A stretch of DNA of 24,325 bases from Lentisphaeria bacterium UBA1732 (GTDB lineage: Bacteria; Verrucomicrobiota; Lentisphaeria; Victivallales; UBA1829). Where the stretch lies: positions 1 to 24,325 of the forward strand of contig DCIG01000003.1 in NCBI GenBank assembly GCA_002315855.1, written 5' to 3'. A model generated the notes under the pieces. That model was not told the DNA's origin and did no database searches. It saw nothing but the letters and a program-made list of their open reading frames with translations. Shown here piece by piece: positions 15,307 through 21,552 of this stretch. The position numbers and the translations under genes are program-made. The stretch's first letter is position 1, and each line of letters begins with the position of its first letter.

Positions 15307-15340
15307 AAAAGAAAACCCCGCATACACATGGTATCGGGGT
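15307..15340 (-). terminator. Rho-independent terminator after tRNA-Lys
   Basis: On the minus strand ACCCCG with ATAC pairs with GTAT and CGGGGT (one bulged G) around a CATGT loop; TTTTCTTTT follows. It lies 17 bp after the tRNA-Lys gene. Confidence 0.75.
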
Positions 15341-15356
15341 GAGTATCAAAAAAGAA

Positions 15357-15429
15357 TGAGCTGGCAGGGACTCGAACCCTGGACCACCGCCTTAAAAGGG
15401 CGATGCTCTACCGACTGAGCTACCAGCCC
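15357..15429 (-). tRNA. tRNA-Lys (anticodon UUU)
   Basis: The 73-nt minus-strand gene folds into a standard cloverleaf: acceptor GGGCTGG/CCAGCTC, D stem GCTC/GAGC, anticodon loop CTTTTAA with anticodon TTT, T stem CAGGG/CCCTG and a canonical T loop TTCGAGT. Discriminator A73 is followed by TTC, so CCA is added after transcription. It has its own promoter and terminator. Confidence 0.96.
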
Positions 15430-15462
15430 ACATCACATACATCTTGGATGCTGACATAAATT

Positions 15463-15490
15463 AATATACCTCAAATTTGTCAAAAATCAA
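15463..15490 (-). promoter_or_regulatory. Promoter for tRNA-Lys
   Basis: On the minus strand TTGATT (15490-15485) and TATATT (15468-15463) are 16 bp apart, the same spacing as at the tRNA(CAU) gene, and the GTATATTAATT context is shared. An alternative is the perfect TTGACA at 15483-15478, with a weak TTTATG 17 bp downstream. The two cannot be separated by eye. Confidence 0.5.
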
Positions 15491-15602
15491 GTAAATTATG
15501 CAAAAAAGTCGAAAAAAACTTGGGGCTTGGTGAAGTCAATACGCATCGAAGCCGCAAGTTGATTAAAGAATAATGAAAAAGTGATTTTTTCGGGCGAAAG
15601 AG

Positions 15603-15631
15603 TTGAAAAAGGCGTTATGAGGCGTTACATT
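15603..15631 (+). promoter_or_regulatory. Predicted promoter for the UDP-xylose synthase gene
   Basis: TTGAAA at 15603-15608 and TACATT at 15626-15631 are separated by 17 bp. The start point would be near 15638, just before a long inverted repeat, giving a leader of about 115 nt. Confidence 0.45.
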
Positions 15632-15640
15632 TATTGTATA

Positions 15641-15712
15641 GAAACACGTTTCCGCCGAAGATTTGGACAGAGAGCCTTTTTTGAGCTTGAGTGATACGGA
15701 AACCGTGTTTTC
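15641..15712 (+). promoter_or_regulatory. Long hairpin in the UDP-xylose synthase leader
   Basis: AAACACGTTTCCG (15642-15654) pairs with CGGAAA (15697-15702) and CGTGTTT (15704-15710), with only C15703 bulged, closing a 42-nt loop. G15641 can add a wobble pair. It starts at the predicted transcription start and ends about 40 nt before the start codon. There is no T-tract of terminator type. It may protect or regulate the mRNA, or be a DNA operator. It matches no riboswitch class that I recognise. Confidence 0.55.
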
Positions 15713-15752
15713 AACCTAATCTTCTCAGCATCATACAGCAGGTATTTATCTT

Positions 15753-16718
15753 ATGTCTTGCAAAACAATCATGGTTACGGGGGGCGGAGGCTTCCTCGGC
15801 TCCTTCCTCTGCGAAAAACTTCTGGAACAGGGAAACGATGTCATCTGCGTGGATAATTTCTACACGGGAACGAAGCGAAATCTGCTGCATCTGCTGTCCC
15901 ATCCGCATTTTGAACTGCTGCGCCACGATATATCATTCCCGATTTATATGCAGTGCGATGAAATTTACAATCTGGCCTGCCCCGCCTCGCCGATTCACTA
16001 CAGCCGCGACCCGGTGCAGACGGTGAAAACCTGCGTACACGGTGCAATCAATGTGCTGGGACTGGCGAAACGTCTCCACATCAAAATATTGCAGGCGTCC
16101 ACCTCGGAAGTCTACGGAGACCCCGCATTTTCCCCGCAGAACGAAGAATACTGGGGCAATGTGAACCCAATCGGGGTGCGGTCATGCTACGATGAGGGGA
16201 AACGGTGCGCGGAAACGCTCTTCAACTGCTACCGGATGCAATGCCATCTGCCTGTGAAAATCATTCGTATTTTCAACACTTACGGTCCGCGAATGCACCC
16301 GAATGACGGACGGGTCGTCAGCAATTTCATTTTGCAGGCACTCCAGGACAAAGACATCACGCTGTACGGCGAAGGCCGCCAGACACGCAGTTTCTGTTAC
16401 CGCGATGACCTGATTGACGGCATGATACGCATGATGAATACACCCGACGAGATTACAGGTCCAATCAATCTCGGAAATCCGGAAGAATTTACAATACGGG
16501 AACTGGCCGAAATCGTGATTGAACTGACCAATTCAAAGTCGAAAATCTGTTATTTCCCGCTTCCGCAGGATGACCCGCAGCAGCGCAAGCCCGACATCAC
16601 CAAGGCAAAAGAACTGCTGGGGTGGCAGCCGACCGTCAAACTTCGCGAAGGACTGCTGAAAACCATTGAATATTTCGATACGCTTCTTCGGGAAGACCCG
16701 GAATTTGCGAAGCAGTAA
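15753..16718 (+). CDS. uxs: UDP-glucuronate decarboxylase (UDP-xylose synthase)
   Basis: The 321-residue extended short-chain dehydrogenase converts UDP-glucuronate to UDP-xylose with NAD as internal redox cofactor. The Rossmann motif TGGGGFLGS (9-17), the UXS-specific NLACPASPIHY (73-83), TSEVYGDP (117-124), YWGNVNPIGVRSCYDEGKR (about 133-151, with catalytic Y146 and K150) and R-x-FNTYGPRM segments are all present. Length is normal for the soluble bacterial form. The product feeds surface polysaccharide or glycoprotein synthesis, which fits an organism with the membrane glycosyltransferase operon a few kb away, but a link is only inferred. AGG lies 10 nt before the ATG. It converges on murE with a 23-bp gap and no visible terminator. 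Confidence 0.93.
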   Translation: MSCKTIMVTGGGGFLGSFLCEKLLEQGNDVICVDNFYTGTKRNLLHLLSHPHFELLRHDISFPIYMQCDEIYNLACPASPIHYSRDPVQTVKTCVHGAINVLGLAKRLHIKILQASTSEVYGDPAFSPQNEEYWGNVNPIGVRSCYDEGKRCAETLFNCYRMQCHLPVKIIRIFNTYGPRMHPNDGRVVSNFILQALQDKDITLYGEGRQTRSFCYRDDLIDGMIRMMNTPDEITGPINLGNPEEFTIRELAEIVIELTNSKSKICYFPLPQDDPQQRKPDITKAKELLGWQPTVKLREGLLKTIEYFDTLLREDPEFAKQ

Positions 16719-16741
16719 GGCAGTTTTTCCCAAAAGGACAA

Positions 16742-18223
16742 TCAAGAAAATCTGAAGAGTTCTTCGGCATCGGAAAAATGATGTTTGATGCCGCAGATTT
16801 CCTGATAATCCTCATGACCTTTCCCCGCGACAAGCAGGATGTCGCTGGAGGATACCATCGAAACACCTTTCGCAATGGCCGCGGCTCGGTCCGGCATGAC
16901 TTCATACGGATAACCGAAAGGGAATCCGGGCAGAATTTCACGGATGATGAAATCGGGGTCTTCGGTTCTGGGATTGTCGCTGGTTACGACCGCAAGATCG
17001 GAATATTTGCCGACGGCGGCTCCCATGCGGGGACGTTTTGTGCGGTCGCGGTCGCCGCCGCAGCCGAAAACGGTTACGATTTTGCCGCCGGATGGGAGAA
17101 TCGCCCGCAGGCTGGCAAGGACACGGATGAGCGCATCATCCGTATGCGCATAATCCACGAATGCGGAAGCCCCGTTTGCAAGCCTTACAAGCTGGAGACG
17201 GCCTGGAACATGGGGCAAGGTCTCAGCCCGCTGCAAGAGTGTTTCGCGGGGGATTCCCAGAGCACAGGCGGCAGTCATGGCAAGACAGGCATTCGCGGCA
17301 TTGAAACCGCCGACCAGCGGCAAACGGAAGTCAAATCTGTCGCCGTCAATCATCAATTCGAGATTCGAGCCGGAACTGTCCATCTGCATTTTTTTCAGGG
17401 AAGAAAACGCAGACTGACCGGAGAAGGAAATACCGAGAATCCGCCCGCAGGAACGCGGTTGAAGTTCACGGAACATCCGCGCACCATACGGGTCATCAAT
17501 ATTCAGCACACAAGGCGCATTTTCCGCCACAAGCTCATCAAACAAGATGCGTTTCGCCAGATAATAATGCTCCATATCGCCGTGATAATCCAAGTGATCG
17601 CCTGTCAGATTGGTAAAACATGCGGATGCAAATTTCAGAGTCCCGGAACGGTGCTGATGCAAGCCGTGACTGGAACTTTCCATGACCGCATCGGTAACGG
17701 AGTTCCGCTTCATTTCGCAGAAAAGTTTCTGCAAAGAGAGTGCATCCGGTGTGGTGCGTTCCGCAGGGACTGCACCATTGCCGGAGTCATTGCACACGGT
17801 GGAAATCAGAGCCGTTTTTGCGGCTGGAAGACTTTGCAGAAAGTGGCGCATGAAATACGCAGTGGATGTCTTGCCGTTTGTGCCTGTAACCGTATGAACA
17901 CGGAATGAATGTGCAGGATAATCCGCCCATGTTTCGCAGACAACCGACCACGCGAAATAAGAATCGCGTACTCTCAGGACAGGAACAGGCGGGACTTCTC
18001 CCTGCCAGTCCGAGCTGACAATAACCGCTGAAACGCCTTTGTCCGCGACAGAGGACAAATACTGATGTCCGTCATTTTTCGCACCGCGAATGGCACAGAA
18101 AAGCACACCGGGAGCAGCCTGACGGGAATCATTGGTTACAGAAACAATCTCAGGATTTGCACCAATCTCCGCAGAAATCAGGAACGGTGCAAGTGCAGCG
18201 GCATAGTCGGAAAGATGCTTCAT
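16742..18223 (-). CDS. murE: UDP-MurNAc-tripeptide synthetase MurE, meso-DAP type
   Basis: The 493-residue ATP-dependent ligase adds the third residue of the peptidoglycan stem. The P-loop TGTNGKTST (113-121), ERTTPDAL, ESSSHGL, TNLTGDHLDYHGDMEHY, K224 (the lysine that is carbamylated in family members), and the D416-N-P-R419 motif are present. DNPR in this position is the known signature for meso-diaminopimelate as substrate. A TTG start further upstream would overlap murF; the ATG at 18223 lies 13 bp after the murF stop with AAAAGGCG upstream. It is the last gene of dacA-murF-murE; mraY and other dcw genes are not here. Confidence 0.95.
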   Translation of the reverse strand: MKHLSDYAAALAPFLISAEIGANPEIVSVTNDSRQAAPGVLFCAIRGAKNDGHQYLSSVADKGVSAVIVSSDWQGEVPPVPVLRVRDSYFAWSVVCETWADYPAHSFRVHTVTGTNGKTSTAYFMRHFLQSLPAAKTALISTVCNDSGNGAVPAERTTPDALSLQKLFCEMKRNSVTDAVMESSSHGLHQHRSGTLKFASACFTNLTGDHLDYHGDMEHYYLAKRILFDELVAENAPCVLNIDDPYGARMFRELQPRSCGRILGISFSGQSAFSSLKKMQMDSSGSNLELMIDGDRFDFRLPLVGGFNAANACLAMTAACALGIPRETLLQRAETLPHVPGRLQLVRLANGASAFVDYAHTDDALIRVLASLRAILPSGGKIVTVFGCGGDRDRTKRPRMGAAVGKYSDLAVVTSDNPRTEDPDFIIREILPGFPFGYPYEVMPDRAAAIAKGVSMVSSSDILLVAGKGHEDYQEICGIKHHFSDAEELFRFS

Positions 18224-18236
18224 CGGGAAACGCCTT

Positions 18237-19625
18237 TTATTTGGGTTCGATGACTTCAAGACCGGTGGAACGGGAGGCTTTCAGGAAGACAATGCGGCCG
18301 GGGAGAATCGTATCGGCAATGCCCGCGGCATCTGCTGCACAATGGAACATGCGCCCGCTCAGCCCCTCTTTCTGCGCGGCATCCGTCATTTTGTCGCCGA
18401 CAAATACAAAATCCGCAGAGGGAAACAGGATTCCGGCAAGTTTGCAGACTGCACGATGACCGGGTTCGGAAGCGGCGCCAAGCTCGCCCATATCGCCGAG
18501 AATCAGCGTCAGATGAGCTTGATCGGCGAAACCTGCCAGCCAGTTCAGAGAGGCAATCATACTGTCGGGACTTGCATTGTACGCATCGTTGATCCAGCGG
18601 CTTCCGTTGTGCTCGGCTATGCGCATCCGCATTCCGGGAAGACGGGTTTGGACAAGACCTTCGGCAATCGTTTTCAGCGGAATGCCGAAATTCACCGCGG
18701 CGGCGGCAGCGGCGGCGGCATTGCCAGCCTGATGGCGTCCGGGGATAGGCCAGCGAACAACCACTTTTTCCCCCGTTTCCGCACATTTCAGCGTAAATTC
18801 GGACTGATTCAGACTGCCGCTGCGATACTGCACGGAAATATCTTTCATGCCGGCAGGATCATCCTCGAACCCGAATTGCACACGGCGGAACGAACGCACG
18901 GCTTCTTCCAGAATTTCATGACCGGAACAGTTCGCCGGAATGACGGCAATCCCGTTTTCGCGGAGATGGGAAAAAATTTTGGATTTTTCCATGGCAACGC
19001 CGCTGAGGGAGCCCAAAAATTCCAAATGGCAGGCACCGATGGACACTACGATGGCGGCATCGGGTTCGGCACAGCGGGAAAGAGGTTCCAGTTCGCCGTG
19101 ATGATTCGTACCGGCCTCGATGATGGCGATGCGGTGCATCTTATTGAGGCGCAAAAGGTTCTGCGGGACTCCAATCTGATTATTGGTATTGGCTTCGGTG
19201 GCAAGCACATGTTCCACCCCCAGAGCGTGCTCGAAAATGGCACGCAACGCCTCTTTCGTGCTGGTTTTGCCGCAGGACCCGGTCAGCAGAATGACTTTGA
19301 CATCCGGCAGTGTAATCCTGTGAAAATGGGCAATATCCTGAAAAGCACGAACCGTGGAAGGAACAAGAATCGCAGGAACTCCGGCGGGTAATTTGTCCGC
19401 CTTGGCTTCCTCAATGCAAAGAAGTTTTGCGCCTTGCTTCACAGCCTCATTCAGATAGTCATGAGCATCGAAACGTTCTCCCGCAAGTGCCACAAATAGA
19501 GAATCAGGCACGGTTTCACGGGTATCGGTAAAAATGGCACTGACAGATTGGAAATCAGGCGTACCAACCAGCTTGCCGCCGGTGGCAATCAGAAGATTGC
19601 GAATGGAAAAAGTAACAGAAAACAT
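18237..19625 (-). CDS. murF: UDP-MurNAc-tripeptide--D-alanyl-D-alanine ligase MurF
   Basis: The 462-residue ligase attaches D-Ala-D-Ala to the UDP-MurNAc tripeptide. Visible motifs are the DTR segment (34-36), P-loop TGSCGKTSTK (115-124), EANTNNQIGVP (144-154), an IEAGTNHHGELE metal/ATP segment (169-180), the GRHQAGNAAAAAA region and the late NDAYNASPDSM and LILGDMGELG. The ATG at 19625 has AAAGGA 6 nt upstream and is chosen over an earlier in-frame start. It lies 106 bp after dacA and just before murE, so the two ligases acting in consecutive steps are made together, but in reverse order of the common murE-murF arrangement. Confidence 0.95.
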   Translation of the reverse strand: MFSVTFSIRNLLIATGGKLVGTPDFQSVSAIFTDTRETVPDSLFVALAGERFDAHDYLNEAVKQGAKLLCIEEAKADKLPAGVPAILVPSTVRAFQDIAHFHRITLPDVKVILLTGSCGKTSTKEALRAIFEHALGVEHVLATEANTNNQIGVPQNLLRLNKMHRIAIIEAGTNHHGELEPLSRCAEPDAAIVVSIGACHLEFLGSLSGVAMEKSKIFSHLRENGIAVIPANCSGHEILEEAVRSFRRVQFGFEDDPAGMKDISVQYRSGSLNQSEFTLKCAETGEKVVVRWPIPGRHQAGNAAAAAAAAVNFGIPLKTIAEGLVQTRLPGMRMRIAEHNGSRWINDAYNASPDSMIASLNWLAGFADQAHLTLILGDMGELGAASEPGHRAVCKLAGILFPSADFVFVGDKMTDAAQKEGLSGRMFHCAADAAGIADTILPGRIVFLKASRSTGLEVIEPK

Positions 19626-19731
19626 CAGAAATCCTTTCCTGTCCGGCACGAATATGCCGTTTCAGGCAAATGGGGAACACGATATGGAATGCTGAATTCA
19701 AATGAGTTCAGCTCAATGGTATGTGAATCGG

Positions 19732-21111
19732 TTATTTTGACGATGATTTTGTTGATTTGGGGGTTGACCTGGAGGTTGATTTGGTGGAAGACTTGGTCGA
19801 AGAGACTTTCGCTGTGGAGGCAGTTTTTTTCGCAGGCGCAGGGACCCCGAGCTGTTTGTAGCCCCATTCCAGCAAATCCCGTGCCAAATCATCACGTTCC
19901 TTGGCGGAACGTACCCCGGTTACAATTGCAAGCAGATTGTGTCCGCTCCGTTCGCAGCTTGCCGCAACGCAGTACCCGGCATTGTTGGTAAAACCTGTTT
20001 TAATACCGTTGACGCCATCCATCTGATATTTGTTTCCGGGGAGCAGATTGTTGTGATTGATCAGCATAAGGCGATTGGGATTTCCGGCTTCGCGGAACGC
20101 AGCGGAACGAGTACCGACCCACGTGCGCAAATCCGCATGTTTCATAAGAGCCAGACAGAGCTTTGCCTGGTCTTCCACCGTACTTTTGTTGTCCAGCGAA
20201 CTGGTCTTCGCGGGCAAACCATGAGGATTGGTGTAGCGGGTCGAGGTCATGCCAAGCTCTTTTGCGGCACGGTTCATATCTGCGATAAAGGCTTCATCCG
20301 TACCGCCGCCGAGGTGATCGGCAATCAGCTGCGCGGCATCATTGGCACTTTTCACGGCAGCCGCAATCAGAAGCTCACGGAGAGAAAAGGCTTCGCCTTT
20401 CTGAAAATCGACCTTGCTGGGGGACGTATTAATCGCTTTCTGAGTTACAGAGAACCGGGACTCAAGAGAGTACGGAGAATGGTCGTCCATGGAAATTTCA
20501 TACGCGAGATACATCGTCATCATTTTGGAAAGCGAAGCAATCGCGACCTGTTTCGTAGGATTTTTCGACCACATTACCTGATGGTTGTCCATATTCACGA
20601 GGATACCGGAAGAAGCCAGAGAAATATTATGTACGCCGATGATATTGCCTGTGGCACTTTTCCCTGTATAAGTGAGGGTAACCGGTGTGAAAGACCCCGG
20701 TTTGCGCACATATTTTGTGGAGGGCTTGGAGACCGGAGATTTCGTGGTGGAGAGCTTCGGTGCAGGTTCAAGCGGATCAATTATGGCAGGTTTCGGAACA
20801 ACAAATTCTGCCTCTGAAGCGGGAGACTCTGATACAGAAGCAGATGATTTGGAAGTATCGCCTTTTGTGCCGGAAACTGCATTGTTTTCGGGAATTGCAT
20901 AGGGGGCATTGGCATCGGAAATGCCGCCTGAAACATCACCGATCTGAAACAGTTCATCCTGTATCGCACGCAACTGATTTTCCGTATTTGCGATTTCCTC
21001 TGAGATTTCCTTCGCCTTGCTTTCCTCATGGTTCGTAGCAGCCAATAACAACAAAACCATGGCATGTACAGTCAAAATCACTGCGACAAGAATCAGAATT
21101 TTTTTATTCAT
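19732..21111 (-). CDS. dacA: Membrane-anchored D-alanyl-D-alanine carboxypeptidase (S11 family)
   Basis: The 459-residue protein has an N-terminal membrane anchor (5-24), a predicted coiled coil (about 29-57) and a Ser/Pro-rich linker to about 145. A penicillin-binding peptidase S11 domain follows (about 155-420) with S193-L-S-K196, S255-A-N257 and K371-T-G373, the three active-site motifs. It removes the terminal D-Ala from peptidoglycan stems in the periplasm. The usual PBP5 C-terminal beta domain and amphipathic anchor are missing; instead a tail of Lys/Ser/Thr repeats (428-459) ends the protein. GGGGAGG stands about 10 nt before the ATG, an unusually strong ribosome-binding site for this window. 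The gene heads the dacA-murF-murE unit. The gene symbol is by family only. Confidence 0.9.
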   Translation of the reverse strand: MNKKILILVAVILTVHAMVLLLLAATNHEESKAKEISEEIANTENQLRAIQDELFQIGDVSGGISDANAPYAIPENNAVSGTKGDTSKSSASVSESPASEAEFVVPKPAIIDPLEPAPKLSTTKSPVSKPSTKYVRKPGSFTPVTLTYTGKSATGNIIGVHNISLASSGILVNMDNHQVMWSKNPTKQVAIASLSKMMTMYLAYEISMDDHSPYSLESRFSVTQKAINTSPSKVDFQKGEAFSLRELLIAAAVKSANDAAQLIADHLGGGTDEAFIADMNRAAKELGMTSTRYTNPHGLPAKTSSLDNKSTVEDQAKLCLALMKHADLRTWVGTRSAAFREAGNPNRLMLINHNNLLPGNKYQMDGVNGIKTGFTNNAGYCVAASCERSGHNLLAIVTGVRSAKERDDLARDLLEWGYKQLGVPAPAKKTASTAKVSSTKSSTKSTSRSTPKSTKSSSK

Positions 21112-21259
21112 GAAAGAAACGCCTCCCCGGAAGAGACCGGAAACGGCTCTGCCGTATCACATCGGAAGCAGGGAAAACGGGACATAATAACCTCAGAAGA
21201 ACAGTAATAAGGGAATGCCATACCGGCAGGGAAAACGGGAGAAAATATCCGTGAAACAT

Positions 21260-21287
21260 ACTATAGCATAAAAAAGGGGAAAAGCAA
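21260..21287 (-). promoter_or_regulatory. Extended -10 promoter for dacA-murF-murE
   Basis: On the minus strand TTGCTT (21287-21282) is followed after 16 bp by TATAGT (21265-21260), preceded by TGC, making an extended -10. The predicted start near 21253 gives a leader of about 140 nt. No clear promoter was seen between dacA and murF. Confidence 0.55.
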
Positions 21288-21330
21288 GACAAAATAAACG
21301 GGGATCATACGAAATGTGCGTCGTAAAGTT

Positions 21331-21372
21331 AAATGCACTTTTAGTTTCTTCAAACTTTTAAAAAGTGCATTT
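21331..21372. repeat. Perfect 12-bp inverted repeat with nested stem
   Basis: AAATGCACTTTT (21331-21342) and AAAAGTGCATTT (21361-21372) are perfect reverse complements. The 18-nt interior contains a further AGTTT/AAACT stem with a CTTC loop (21343-21356). No protein gene covers it. It lies upstream of the dacA promoter and downstream of the DUF262-HNH gene. It could be a processing or termination structure, an operator, or a relic of a small mobile repeat. Confidence 0.75.
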
Positions 21373-21552
21373 GCCTTTGCAATTCAGGTTTATGATAACG
21401 GATTATTCAACTTTGACAAATAGAAGAGCAAATTCCATGCCAAAAAGAAACGAGCAGGCAACTCCCGATAAAACAGAAACCGTCTGCTCAAATATTGCCT
21501 CTCCTGATTGCTTTTTTGATCAATCGTGAGATAAATGCCGAATTTGCGTATT

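Larger units (their letters stand above)
15430..15752. other. Intergenic region between tRNA-Lys and the UDP-xylose synthase gene
   Basis: This 323-bp divergent region holds the tRNA-Lys promoter (15463-15490, minus), the predicted uxs promoter (15603-15631, plus) and a long leader hairpin (15641-15712). The stretch 15491-15602 is AT-rich; no gene, repeat or site was recognised in it. Confidence 0.7.
21112..21552. other. AT-rich intergenic region between dacA and the DUF262-HNH gene
   Basis: The 441 bp contain the dacA promoter and leader and a strong inverted repeat at 21331-21372. A weaker hairpin (GAGCAG 21452-21457 with CTGCTC 21484-21489) has a T-rich stretch after it on the minus strand; it may end the DUF262 transcript. 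Short open frames here have no ribosome-binding site or recognisable product. No insertion-sequence ends or attachment-site duplications were recognised. Confidence 0.6.

Noticed and set aside
16778..17908. Open frame of 376 codons opposite murE, and a similar one opposite murF (18342-19391)
   Set aside because: Both lie entirely within conserved Mur ligase genes on the other strand and show no protein-like motifs.
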